From assembly GCA_003427395.1 (NCBI GenBank), contig BFEA01000448.1:779613-842346 (forward strand): a stretch of 62,734 bases of DNA, given 5' to 3'. The notes below the pieces were generated by a model. The model saw nothing but the letters and a program-made list of their open reading frames with translations. It was not told where the DNA came from and did not search any database. Positions 21,871 to 32,480 of this stretch are shown here, in pieces. The DNA comes from Chara braunii (lineage: Eukaryota; Streptophyta; Charophyceae; Charales; Characeae). Position 1 is the stretch's first letter; each line of letters starts with the position of its first letter. A program made the position numbers and the translations under genes.

Positions 21871-21918
21871 TCCTAATCGGGCAAAGACGATTTTGGTCTT
21901 GTTTGAAACAACGGCACT

Positions 21919-22502
21919 ATTTTTGTAACAGCTTTCCTGTTCCTTTTTTATTTGTCGTCATTTGCGACTCCTGATGCATAGTAATGTATTTTTTCGCATG
22001 TGCTTTATGCCTTCTCGTTCCACACGTACTATCCTGGGGTAGGGAGGTAGATTAAACTAATGACACTCAGAAGAAAAGAAGACAAACAAATAGCAATGAC
22101 AGCGGGCTCTTTTAGTCCAGTTTATAGAAGTTCTCTCTTTTGAGTCCGAAACCCCGTCGCGAGGTGAGGATGAGTTGCTGGTCATCTAGTGACCTGTAGC
22201 ATAACGACCGGTATTTTTGTAACAGCTTTCCTGTTCCTTTTTTATTTGTCTTCGTTTGCGACTCCTGATGCATAGTAATGTTTTTTTCGCATGTGCTTTC
22301 TGCCTTCTCGTTCCACGCACTATCCTGGGGTAGGGAGGTAGTGACAACTAATGACACTGAGAAGAAAAGAAGACGAAACAAATAGCAATGACAGCGGGCT
22401 CTTTCAGTCCAGTTTATAGAAGTTCTCTCTTTTGAGTCCGAAACCCCGTCGCGAGGTGAGGATGAGCTGCTGGTCATCTAGTGACCTGTAGCATAACGAC
22501 CC
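21919..22502 (+). repeat. Tandem duplication, about 293-bp unit, two copies
   Basis: TATTTTTGTAACAGCTTTCC starts at 21919 and at 22212 and both copies run through GACCTGTAGCATAACGACC. Differences are a few substitutions and short indels. It lies in the predicted long intron. Confidence 0.95.
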
Positions 22503-22630
22503 GGGTTTCAACCGAAGAAAGGAAAACAAAAAAGAAGTGCCAAGCCTAGCAGCGGCGGCGGCGGCGTTACGTCAGTAAAGTAACTGGAGTTTCTCTGATG
22601 TGCATCTAATAGGTATAAATGTCTAGAATT

Positions 22631-22782
22631 TTTTATTTTTCCTTGGACTTTTGATTTATTAATTTACTTTATGTCGAGATTGAAAACGATAAAAACTACA
22701 TATTCCTTTTTATTTTTCCTTGGACTTTTTATTTATTAATTTACTTCATGTCGAGATTGAAAACGATAAAAACTACATATTC
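22631..22782 (+). repeat. Tandem duplication, 77-bp AT-rich unit, two copies
   Basis: TTTTTATTTTTCCTTGGACT recurs 77 bases apart, and both units contain GTCGAGATTGAAAACGATAA. Nothing coding overlaps. The stretches 22503-22630 and 22783-23657 contain no gene I can support. Confidence 0.92.
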
Positions 22783-23657
22783 TTCTCTCAAAGTCTTTCG
22801 TCTTTCATGACCTACCTACCACTAAAGTTTATACAGGGGACCACTGCAAGCATAGAGATGTCTAGAAATTTATAGGTAGCGGATGAGAAACTCCGCACTG
22901 AAAAAAAAGGAAAAAAAAAAGTTTCTGTTAGTAACGGGGAAGGGAAGGCGGGCGCTCCGAGGAACCATTTGGGAGGCTTGTGGATCTTCTCGGCTTTGTA
23001 AATATCCCATAGTGGTTGAATGCGGGCGCAGGAAATTCGGACGGGCGGAAAAAAATTCACTGCGACGCGACCTACTCTCGAGATCGAAGAGAACGGCGAC
23101 GCGAGCTGTTGAAATCGAAGACAAGATTCGGAAAAGTATTTGCGAGCAGACCTTCATTACGGGTTTAGATAAGTCGCCAGGAGACGAGTGTTGGCAGTTT
23201 GGATAGACGCAGCCATATTGATAATGAATCAGTTAATGATGTATGATGTACATACGTCGGTTGAGTCATACGTAATATTTCACAAAAGAGGGCACGATAC
23301 ATATTGTGCTTACGCTTCGCCGGTGAATCCAAAGATGGAATTCGAAGATTGTCATCGATCGGAGGGTACTTTTAAAAGAACGTCGTGCGTGGTACGGGAC
23401 AATATGTTTTTTTCCCCCCCTTTCCCCAAATGATGTCGAACAGTCTCTTTCTGCAGTGCAAGCTGCACTACCTCGTTGTGGGTAGGTTGTCCTTTTTCTG
23501 CGGGCCGGGTTGAGCATTTTTGTCTATTTGCCGCTGATTTAGTAAGGAGAGTGTGGCCATGAAAGGTGAGAGATCTCGAGTCGCGTCAGGTGAACGAAGA
23601 GGCAACGCGCGCGCGGTTGATTGAGAAGCGCAATGCATATGATTGTATCGTTATCAG

Positions 23658-23738
23658 GAATACAACGCCCGGTCATTATCTCCGTACATACACCGGAAAT
23701 TGCATCAAATACACCTATAATGACCGGACGTTCTATTC
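23658..23738. repeat. 81-bp fold-back element, 22-bp arms
   Basis: GAATACAACGCCCGGTCATT at 23658 pairs with the complement at 23717-23738 (20 of 22 positions). Too short to code; a minimal MITE or palindromic insertion is likely. 23739-24656 shows no recognisable gene. Confidence 0.8.
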
Positions 23739-24654
23739 GGGTGAAGACGGTAAAGGAGTTCCTCGTCCGCCGGTCTTGTGCGCCGGCGAGTTGTCGACAA
23801 GCCGGCAAGTGTGCGGCGGCGGCTCACACTGTGCAGCGACTGCGTTTGTTCCCACGCTTGTAGTTTTTTTTTTGGTTTTCAGTTTGGACTAATTCTCTCT
23901 GTCATTCTCGCGCAGGCGCCATGCTTATCTTTTATGTACCGTTCCAATTTTAACGGATGTTCCGAAGGACCAGTCTTTTATTATGTCCAGCTGCTTCCGA
24001 GCACTAAAACGAATGGGACGCGTTCTTGCGAAGCGTAGGCAGATGCACCGCGCTTTTTCCATGGAGCTGAAGACGACCGGGCCCTTCCTGCGCAGTTTCA
24101 CACGCGTATCTCTATTCTTATATCCACAGCCCTTTGCGAAGCGTGACTGACTTCCAGATACACGCGGACGTAATGACGAGGCTTGCCGCAGCTACGCGTG
24201 TGCGCAAGCCTTCTTCGCGCAGACGCAGCAATTGCTTTCCGTTAGTTATCGGGCACCTTAGATATGTGGCAACCGGAGAATTTACGCGCATCAGGCAAAA
24301 AGAGCCCTTCTTGTTGGAGGCGAGCCAAAACCGTCCTTCACTGTTATGCCTTCTTTTAGTGAATATTTAGACAGTTCGGGAAAAGTTACAGATGCCGCCT
24401 GCTCGTTTGCTCCCGGTCCGTGGCGAACGGTTCGACAGGCCCCCGAAAGCTGGTGGCAAAAAAAGGTTAGGGACCACTGCCCCGTGCCTCAAGCCTTTTA
24501 GGTCCTCCGACACTTTGGGGGAGGGGGGCAAACGAGTACAAACCTTTTGTCGCCGGGGGGATGTGTAACTTGTCCGCCCCCAAAAATGTATGACAGCGTG
24601 AGCACACAAACTCGAGTGAATGTGTGACAATGCGTGACACACGAATATAACATG

Positions 24655-24837
24655 ATGGAAGTCCGACGTAACACGCTCCCGCAAAGCACAGATGAACCAT
24701 ACTTCTGTAGAGTTGTGTCGTCGTATCATGACAGCAGAAAAAAATGAAGGAAGTCCGACGTAACCGCTCCTGCAAGCACATATGAACCATACTTCTGTAG
24801 AGTTGTGTGTCGTCGTATCATGACAGCAGAAAAAAAT
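24655..24837 (+). repeat. Tandem duplication, about 93-bp unit
   Basis: GGAAGTCCGACGTAAC begins at 24657 and 24750, and each unit ends with ATGACAGCAGAAAAAAAT. The copies differ by small indels. Confidence 0.92.
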
Positions 24838-24849
24838 ATTTGCCTACGT

Positions 24850-24990
24850 GCGCACACAAGCACGTGTACCGAAGAAGCCCGTAGGTCGTACACACCGACA
24901 GACACGCACGCTCACAGGGACACAAACGCAGACGCACAAAGATAGCCACACACAGACACACAGGTGCACAAGGACGCAGCCAGGACCTCA
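24850..24990 (+). repeat. ACAC/CACAG-rich low-complexity tract
   Basis: Repeated CACACA, GACACA and ACGCAC words without a fixed period. The frame across it (24848-25135) has biased composition and no domain. Confidence 0.6.
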
Positions 24991-25494
24991 CGTTACGGGA
25001 ACGTTCAGTAGTAAGGTGCCGAAGATTTTATGCCAGCTACGATGGCGGAAATGTTCTGAGGAAGAGGAGGATGAAACACAGCATAGGGAGCTGCTCTTTT
25101 TGCTTTTTCCCTATAGTCTATTGTCTGCCAACTAGGCTGGTGCTGAAAGTACTGCTCTGTAACCAATAATTGTGTTTGTTAAAATCGCGTTTTTTTTTTC
25201 TGTTTAGCAATTTGAACTGGAGTGACCTGAAGAGGTCATTTGGCCCGTCCAGTACTTTTGGGATCAGTTGTAGTATCATCCATAATCAGCACAAGGGCCA
25301 TCTTTTGGGATGCCATTTTTTGGGATAAGTTGTGTTGTGGTGTCATTGATAATCACTTATCCCCGAAAGTGGCGCTTACCCGAAATGCCAAGTGACCTCT
25401 TCGGGTAAGTACAAATTGCAAAATGGGAAAAAACTCGCTTTTAATGAAAATGCAGTTGAACATAGTCCTTTCAGTTTACTTGCAGACTTTTCTG

Positions 25495-26640
25495 AAGGTC
25501 CATTTTCTCGAAGGTGACGCCGGCATAATTATTAGTGTGCTTTTGAAGCTTTTTCTAGTACTGGTCTCTGTAAGTCGTCGGCAGCACGAAGCGAGGTAAA
25601 CCTGCTAGTAGTAATTGACATCATAATTAATGAAATTGGAAAAGCAATTAAGTAGTAGCATTTCGTGTTATAGCAGGCTTCGTGCCCTGTGGGAGAGTAG
25701 CAAGGAAGTTGGGTTGTTAATAACGGTAGTTCTCTGAGGCAACGCGCAAGGGAAAACTCAGAGGTAACGTTGGTTTGTCGAAGTGGTCTGGTGGTTGTAG
25801 CTTGCAAAGCGGCCGAATGAGTTGTATCCCTGGATGTTATGTGCGAGAATGAAGAATAAGGTAGGAAAGGAAGTTGCTTGCTTAAGGTCCATTTTCTCGA
25901 AGGCGGTGCTGGCATAATTATCAGTGTGCTCTTCTAGTACTGGTCTCTGTACGACGTTGGCAGCACGAAGCGAGGTAAACCTGCTAGTAGTAATTGACGT
26001 CATAATTAACGAAATTGGAAAAGCAATTAAGTAGTAGCATTTTAAGGGCACTAGTAGTTGAACTACGTCGTGTTATAGCGGGCACCGTGCCCTTTGGGAG
26101 AGTAGCAAGGAAGTTGGGTTGTTAATAGGAAGTTGGGTTGTTAATAGGAAGTTGGGTTGTTAATAACGGTAGTTCTCTGAGGCAACGCGCAATGGAAAAT
26201 TCAGAGGTAACGTTGGTTTGTCGTAGTGGTCTGGTGGTTGTAGCTTGCCGAGCGGAAGAGTTGTATCCCTGGATGTTATGTGCGAGAATGAAGAATAAGG
26301 TAGGAAAAGAAGTTGCTTGCTTATGTTCTTTTCCTAGGAATGCTTGAAAAAGGAGATGAGAAGACCAGTAAACGGCTTTTACGAGTGCCACACGGACTCG
26401 CACTCCCAGGTGCCTTGTTTCACTCCTGCGTAGTGGTTTGGTGGTTGTAGCTTGCCGAGCGGCCGAACGAGTTGTATCCCTGGATGTTATGTGCGAGAAT
26501 GAAGAATAAGGTAGGAAAAGAAGTTGCTTGCTTATGTCCTTTTCCTAGGAATGCTTGAAAAAGGAGATGAGAAGACCAGTAAACGGCTTTTATGAGTGTC
26601 ACACGGACTCACACCCCCAGGTGCCTTGTTTCACTCCTGT
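25495..26640 (+). repeat. Segmental tandem duplications with nested mini-repeats
   Basis: The block AAGGTCCATTTTCTCGAAGG...GTAGGAAAGGAAGTTGCTTGC (25495-25885) repeats from 25886 to about 26325 with an inserted 24-base piece. A sub-block from GGTTGTAGCTTGC to CACTCCTG repeats once more (about 26235-26432 and 26447-26640). Inside copy two, a 19-base unit AGGAAGTTGGGTTGTTAAT occurs three times in a row near 26105-26163. Minus-strand ORFs here repeat the same peptides and are repeat translations. 26641-27134 has no gene call. Confidence 0.88.
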
Positions 26641-27134
26641 AAATCACATAAATTGTCTAAGAAAATGAAGAGCGTGGGTGACCAGGACTTTTTTCTATAC
26701 AGCTCTGGACGTGATCGCAGCCAGATTCATCCAGGTCTGGTCGTAATCGAAGTCACATGCATTTCGGTGAGTGCTAGTGTGAGTATCCCCTTAATGGGCG
26801 AAATCCATTTGCGTTCGGAATGTTTTTGTATGTGTTCGCAAGGTGAATTCAAGGGGAAGGTCTGCTCATGCCAATACTTCAAAAGTAGTGGCAAGCGAAC
26901 AACCACCTCGAGGTTTCTTTTGCCTGATTCGCGTCTCGCAGTGTCATATAATGGTGGTAGAAAGTGTCTCTTCTGTGGTTGAAAGTGTCTCTTCTGTGTT
27001 TGTGCGACCGGGAACCACAGTTTTATTTCTCCCCCTCCACACACCTCACGGATGTTTTTACCCCTAGTCTATGCGGTTTTGCCTCTCTGACGTGTTCTGT
27101 GCTGTTCGTCTGCTGTTGGTGGTTGGCATTGCAG

Positions 27135-27677
27135 AGATGAGGATAGCACATTCCCTTCTGCGGAAAGGCTGTGTTCGACTATCGGAGGAGATCACGGCCG
27201 TGTGGTACAAGGGGCGGGTTGCGATGCTCAAGCAGCATCTATCTCTTTTACTGCGGCTGAGAATGCCTTGGGTGAGTTAAGCCACGCGTCAGAATCTTGT
27301 GGTCTGTACGACTCTCAACCCATGGTGTGTGTTTTTGAAGGAGGAGATGGCTTGACCTTCTGCTCGGGGGTGAAGGATCAGAACGTCGAGTCTCTCCTCC
27401 TCCCGGAAGACATCGGCGAAATACTGGACGAACTGGAACTGCCCTCACTGCGGGTGCCAGATTCCCAGTTTACCGGTCTAGGTAGCCAGACCTCGATCGT
27501 CAAAGAGGAGGAATGTCCTTTGGACAGAACTGAGCTTGGGTCGGCTTCCATCTTGCCGATGGAGACGATTGCCATGCCTGATGGCCTCCTTTCTGACTGG
27601 TTGGCTGATGACTCGGTTAGTGCCTATGGCTTGGACATGGAAAGGGGGGATGGCCTGTGCACCCTCGACAAAGTCCT
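27135..27677 (+). CDS. Probable second large exon of the AT-hook gene (acidic region)
   Basis: Preceded by TTGGCATTGCAG (acceptor) and followed by CCT|GTGAGT (donor). Open throughout in the frame starting GAT at 27136, beginning DEDSTFPSAERLCS. It is strongly acidic with leucine-rich stretches such as LLPEDIGEILDELELPSL and GLLSDWLADD, reminiscent of acidic activation regions, though that is inference. The single base before the first full codon completes the AG left by 21514, so the two exons join in phase. No known domain. If real, the intron is 5.6 kb and holds several repeats. A shorter donor-like GGGTGAGT inside (about 27269) could give an alternative exon. Confidence 0.5.
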
Positions 27678-27753
27678 GTGAGTGCGAATCCCTAATGATG
27701 TCGAGCTGCTGGATTGTCAGCCAGCAATCTATACTGCCCTGGACCATACGTAG

Positions 27754-27845
27754 TATATCTTTCATGGTCTTCCAGGACGACAGCTTTGGCTGTGCATTCG
27801 CTGAGAGAATTGTGAACTTGAAGGTTGTTGGCGAGCTCTGTGCAG
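27754..27845 (+). CDS. Possible third exon of the same gene
   Basis: After a candidate 76-base intron (GTGAGT ... CATACGTAG), the frame continues in phase as ISFMVFQDDSFGCAFAERIV, then NLKVVGELCA, up to a weak donor TGCAG|GTCAGC. The internal site TCTTCCAG before GACGAC is an alternative acceptor in a different phase. Beyond it lie a (CTG)n run and a strong donor-like GG|GTAAGTGG near 27950, so small exons may follow. Evidence is limited to phase and splice words. Confidence 0.3.
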
Positions 27846-27973
27846 GTCAGCTCCCTCCCTCTTTCTTAGTTCGATCGAGAAAAAGGACCACCTCATGCTG
27901 CTGCTGCTGCTGCTAGAGTTCTATCTAGCAGCCCTTTGTCAGATTGGGTAAGTGGTGGAGGTGGTTATGGTTT

Positions 27974-28061
27974 AGGGCATACTCACACTGGTAATTTCGA
28001 CCGTCATTCGGATGACGGTCGTATCCATCCCAAGAAGACCTACTGAGTGTGAGTATGCCCT
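27974..28061. mobile_element. 88-bp fold-back element with perfect 16-bp TIRs
   Basis: AGGGCATACTCACACT (27974-27989) is matched exactly by its complement at 28046-28061. Inside is a second hairpin, GACCGTCAT-TCGG-ATGACGGTC. It is bordered by TTT on both sides. The size and nested hairpins suggest a miniature inverted-repeat element or a structured RNA; it has no ORF. Confidence 0.75.
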
Positions 28062-28590
28062 TTTCCTTCTGCGAACGTGGACAGGACGGCGAGGTCCTCT
28101 CCGCCACCCTGCCTGGAGGGGCGAGGGCTTAGGCCGTGGTTGTTTATCTGAGGCAAGCAGGCACAGGTAGCTCAGGCTTGCTAGTCGCCGCGTCGAAAAC
28201 TGCCTGCCTGTTGCGTCGGATGTCGACATGTCTCGCCAGTATTCAACCCATACATTGTCATTGGTAAGCCAACGTAGTTAGTTTTGAGAAGAGGAGATCT
28301 ATTGCATGTCAGAGAGTATGTATACGACCAAGGAGTAGTACATCATACGGGCTGCTTGTACGTTAGAGTTTCCCTCCGGATGGAGAAGGACGTGAACTCT
28401 GTATGTGCAGAAACATCTGCAGGTGATCCTGACAACTAGCCACGGATGACAGCAGGCTCTGACATGCAGTACGTACAGAGTTTATGGACTCCAGGGTGTG
28501 AGGAACCTTGACATACCTGCAGCCGGCCTAACATTTCTTTCATCTCCAGAAATGTTTGCCTTCATCATTATCTTCCGTGCCTTACTTCGC

Positions 28591-28591
<1 letters not shown>

Positions 28592-28628
<37 letters not shown>
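28592..28628. repeat. Poly(T) tract (37 bases)
   Basis: Pure T run. It could be the poly(A) tail of a minus-strand retrocopy lying to its right, but no recognisable element body was found there. 28062-28591 holds no supported gene. Confidence 0.9.
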
Positions 28629-28629
<1 letters not shown>

Positions 28630-29339
28630 ATATAATCCCTAGCTTGGCAGCTGCAGCAGGCAGGGGCATTTTCAACGCTGTACTGCATGTCAGACTTTGC
28701 ATGACTGTCAGTACAGCATTGCGAACGGCTTGGTTTGAGTTGAACCGTTGTTTGATTTCTATTTTTAGTTGTCGTCTGGTCGTGCCTGCATGGCTGGAGT
28801 TCATTCACATGCTGATTTTGATTCTACGTAATTGGAAAATCTGACTGACTCTCCTGCAACAGCCGCCACAACTATCACCACCCCGCTGTCTGATATGGTG
28901 AGGGTGGTGGAGGTTGTGGTGCTGGTGCAGCAGGGTCAGTGCCTGGTCACACAGATGCACTCTCGATTTCTCATGAACCCGATTCCTCGAGAAGGGCGGT
29001 GCCAGGGAGATGGCATCGTCACAAACGAGCTACCCGTCTGCCGTTTCTCTTTCAGCAGATGGGATTGTTGAATATCGGTTGCCTTTATTAATGTAGGTTA
29101 GTCATGACGGACGAGTGCATGTGTGACCAGGTTTGGGTTTGGGTTGTCCAGTAAGACGAGATGAATCTTTTAACTACTTTGTACAAAAGAGGAACTATGT
29201 TCTTTGTTTCTGGAAGACTCGTTCAGTGTAAAGAAGACTTTCATCCAATCTATCAGATACCTGTGAAAGAGGACTTTCGGTGGGGGGAGAAGAAGAAGAA
29301 TGCCTGCTTTTTGTTATTAACCACGATGCTTGCTGGCCG

Positions 29340-29381
29340 AGGAAACGGCATTCAGCGGCTGCACGGCGACTTGAAAGGTGA
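29340..29381 (+). other. Exon-end-like segment before a strong splice donor
   Basis: The sequence ending GACTTGAAAG|GTGAGTTC matches the donor consensus. The upstream frame (MLAGRGNGIQRLHGDLK) is short and no acceptor is clear. It may be a further small exon of the AT-hook locus or chance; recorded as a splice-site candidate only. Confidence 0.2.
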
Positions 29382-29802
29382 GTTCAGTGAGAGCAGCGGT
29401 CGGTAGTGAGTGGACGTGTGGTGGGTCTTCACGGGGTGGTGTGCTCGACATCAGACTCGTCAGAGGATGACAACAAATGACCGTATGGTCGTTGTTTACC
29501 GACCGACCTTTCTTCTGTGGGACATTGCAAAGGTGGTTTTCAGGTTTCGTCTCCGGAATTATCTTGGGAACGACTTCACAGCTTCGGCCTCGCTTAACAC
29601 GAGTTAAAAAAGGGCATGCCATTCTGGCCCATCCTCCTGTGTGAGTAGGTGCGTTTCCTCTGCCTCGGCACTTGACCGCTTCCAAGTTCTATTTTCTGGT
29701 GCGGTAGACCAGCATTGGCTGAGGATAGTCGTTCCTTCCCTCCGTTTTTGGTTTGATTCAAAGAAAAACGTTGGAGGTTGGTTGAATCTTGTTTCCCTTG
29801 CC

Positions 29803-29805
<3 letters not shown>

Positions 29806-29858
<53 letters not shown>
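29806..29858. repeat. (CT)n microsatellite
   Basis: 53 bases of TC repeats. Ser-Leu and Arg-Glu ORFs crossing it are repeat translations. Confidence 0.97.
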
Positions 29859-29861
<3 letters not shown>

Positions 29862-29958
29862 ATTACGTTGTATCTCTTGCCCATCTGGGCCAGCAGCCTC
29901 CGCCACGCGCCAAATGTGTGATGCCAGTTTGTGATACGAGGCTGTTTTTCTGTCACAG

Positions 29959-30120
29959 CCTATTGTATGGTTCCATGGTGGACTGCCCAAGTCTTCCGAC
30001 AGTCTTTGGCAGTGCTGAGGGGTCGGAGGAGCTCCTACGCTTGGCTGAAACAAAGCACAATCGTGAATTTTCATTGGTTCTTGAACAAGTGGACCATTGT
30101 GATGAGCTACTAAGTTGTGC
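29959..30120 (+). CDS. Possible internal exon, coding-like, no domain
   Basis: Follows GCTGTTTTTCTGTCACAG, a good acceptor, and reads YGSMVDCPSLPTVFGSAEGS followed by EELLRLAETKHNREFSLVLE and VDHCDELLSCAG. Composition is charged and helix-like, unlike the repeat-derived frames around it; the frame stays open to 30223, so the exon end is uncertain. It could belong to the AT-hook locus or a separate gene. Confidence 0.3.
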
Positions 30121-30487
30121 AGGGACAGTCATGAAATTTATGGATATATATATGTTTTCAGTCCCTAGAATTTCGGGATCAATCTTTATCGGTTTGAGCG
30201 TTTTTTTCTTATGGTTTGGGTAGGGATGTGTCCACACTCGCATCTTCTCCATTTTTGAGGCAGTTTTGCTGGATTTCGTACCCGCAATGTTGTCAGAGCT
30301 GCAGTTGTATATGCCTATATTACCTCTGACTTGTCAGCTTCCACTTCGGGTTCGGACCTCAGGTTACTTCCAAAGGTCTACTGCCTCTCCGAAGGTCAGC
30401 TTTGTGGTTGGATACCCTAGTAGATTGTGCAACCGATTGCAACTTGGTCACAAAATTGTAGGCTACCGGAATGACGGAACAGTGTGA

Positions 30488-30622
30488 ACAAACGAAGTGG
30501 GGAGGATTTGTGACTGGCAATCTGAATGCAGTGAAGTCACAGCAGCTGCGCAAATAGGAAAGATCGATAAGGCATCGCCATGGCTAAGTGAGGATGTACT
30601 CGACAGGTTTGCACACTGTTGA
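30488..30622 (+). CDS. Possible exon near the 3' end of the locus
   Basis: A short open frame reading ICDWQSECSEVTAAAQIGKI followed by DKASPWLSEDVLDRFAHC, with coding-like composition. CGACAG|GTTTGC near 30605 could be a weak donor, and TTTTTTGCAG at 30648 a good acceptor leading quickly to a stop, which would make this close to the gene's end. Speculative. Confidence 0.22.
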   Translation, partial: TNEVGRICDWQSECSEVTAAAQIGKIDKASPWLSEDVLDRFAHC

Positions 30623-30786
30623 TTCTGTGTTGAATGCTTTTTTGCAGTCCGCAAGTTAGAAATGTTTAAGGTTTGAAAGCGTTCAGCCTTTGAGGACAGT
30701 CACTTCAAGTTGATGATAATCGCGTCATTCAGGTGTTGTCACTATTTCGCCGGTGTGATTCAAGTTGTGGCGAACTAGAAGCATTG

Positions 30787-30965
30787 GGAGGATGGACGAG
30801 TCTTCAATGTGTGCATATCAGTACGTTCGTCTTTCAGAGTGGCAAGGTCTGCAAAGGGAGGGTGGTGTCTTCATTGTGAGGATGGAGGGAGTCTTCTATG
30901 TGTGCATATCGGTACATTAGTTTTGGAGTGGCATGGTCCGCAAAAGGAGGGTGATGTCTCCATAG
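30787..30965 (+). repeat. Tandem duplication, about 92-bp unit
   Basis: GAGGATGGACGAGTCTTC... and GAGGATGGAGGGAGTCTTC... both continue with TGTGTGCATATC and GGGTG(G/A)TGTCT. Two diverged copies. Confidence 0.85.
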
Positions 30966-31212
30966 CGTATGGACTCGTATGGAGAGTGTATAGTGGACAC
31001 TTCCACCTTCTGCTTCGTCTTCGGCTTGGTTGTTTGTGGTTTTGGATTGGGTTCTGAACCTTTGCGGTTTCGGGATTGTCTTCAATCTCTATATTTAGTG
31101 GATAGGGTAGTGGACTACCGGGTTCTTGTGAGTGGATCCTTAGGTGAGATACTCTTTTGTCTCTATGTGCCAGCATTGGAGTCCTTGAGCAATTCGTAGT
31201 TAGCATAGTACT

Positions 31213-31392
31213 AAAAAGCAGTTGCTTGACAGGTTTGCCAGCTATAGCTCTATTGCCTCTCTGAGGAGGCAATATATCTATAGCTGTGCGATTCATAGCA
31301 TAGAAAAACATAAAGCAGTTGCTTGACAGGCTAGCCAGCGATAGCTCTATTGCCGCTTGGAGGATGTAATAGCTCTATAGCTGTGCGGAGAT
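31213..31392. repeat. Tandem pair of hairpin-containing units
   Basis: AAAGCAGTTGCTTGACAGG recurs about 97 bases apart. The first unit contains 20-base arms, AGCTATAGCTCTATTGCCTC (31240-31259) against 31266-31285 (18 of 20 paired, 6-base loop). The second copy keeps a weaker version. Confidence 0.8.
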
Positions 31393-31539
31393 CATCCGGG
31401 AGAGATGCCTGTGCTGGCTCATGTAGAAGGTTTTTTGCCCCTGTGGGATCGGGAACCTGACTCCCTTATAACTCGGAAATTTGTAGCAGCAATTCGAAAT
31501 GTGGGTGCTGTCGGTGGCATGCAGACACTTCATTGCAGA

Positions 31540-31726
31540 GACTCTGGTGAATGGTCGGTTAAACTCGGTTTTCATTTATGAGAGTAAGAATATAAGGAGC
31601 ATGTCCACATTATATCGTTGGTCATCGTCGGTCTCTCTCTCTCTCTCTCTCTCTCATGTTTGTGAATGGTTGGTTAAACTCGGTTTTGCTATGTTTAATA
31701 TTTCGAGTTCATCTATGCTCCTTGAG

Positions 31727-31797
<71 letters not shown>

Positions 31798-31798
31798 N

Positions 31799-31841
<43 letters not shown>

Positions 31842-32000
31842 TCTCTCTCTTGTTTGTGAATGGTTGATTAAATTCGGTTTTGCTATGTTTTGCTATTTTG
31901 AGCTCATCTATGCTCGAGAGAGTTGGGAATTGCCCATTCTCCTATGTTCCCATCTCTCCCTCGTGTTTGCGAATGGTCGGTTTTGCTATGGGTTACCTTT
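31540..32000 (+). repeat. Tandem unit interleaved with long (CT)n tracts
   Basis: GAATGGTYGGTTAAACTCGG occurs near 31550 and 31663 and as variants near 31858 and 31970. Copies are separated by CT runs at 31633-31654 and 31732-31850 (with one N at 31798 and one A interruption). The unit continues TTTTGCTATGTTT...TCATCTATGCTC. No gene; Ser-Leu frames are CT translations. Confidence 0.8.
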
Positions 32001-32309
32001 TTCAGTTCATATGCTTCTTCTCGACTTTGGAATTGCCTATTCCTCCTACATTCCGATTGCTAATGCTAATGTACCTTGTCCAGGATGTGCGCTTTCTCTG
32101 GAAGAGCACTCACGGGTGCCTTTGACTCAATTCTGTTGGTCCTGGACCTCGTGGACGGATTACCATGTCTGCCCCATTAGGGAACGACTCACTGCGCTCT
32201 GAAGCATGGATACAGAATTTCAGGATGGTAAAGCTCGCCCCATGCTCACTACAGGAGTGCCAACTTTCCATGAGTGGGCTCGGACCTGACCTTGGCATTC
32301 TTCCTTCCT

Positions 32310-32332
32310 CTCTCTCTCTCTCTCTCTCTCAG
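32310..32332. repeat. (CT)n microsatellite
   Basis: Short pure CT run in otherwise unassigned sequence (32001-32420). Confidence 0.9.
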
Positions 32333-32423
32333 AGTTTCTTTTGCCGATAGAAAATGGTGCAAGGCCACTATCCTGGTGGCTGTCAGTGAATCACCGCGAT
32401 CGAGGACTTGCCAGTCGGATGGG

Positions 32424-32480
32424 CCGGTCTATTGGTGGGGAGCTGTGCCTTCTGGAAACTGGGTGCAGTGTCAATATGGC
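32424..32480 (-). mobile_element. LINE 3'-tail family fragment (minus strand)
   Basis: Contains CTATTGGTGGGGAGC, then CTGGAAACTGGGTGCAGTG, the reverse complement of the GCTCCCCAC...CCGG...CCAGCGTCC phrase near 53080-53130. Short and diverged; no poly(A) adjacent. Confidence 0.45.

Noticed and set aside
29594-30074. Arg-Glu and Ser-Leu repeat proteins
   Set aside because: Direct translations of (CT)n/(GA)n; the same holds at 31.6-31.9 kb, 33.5-34.1 kb and 45.7-46.1 kb.
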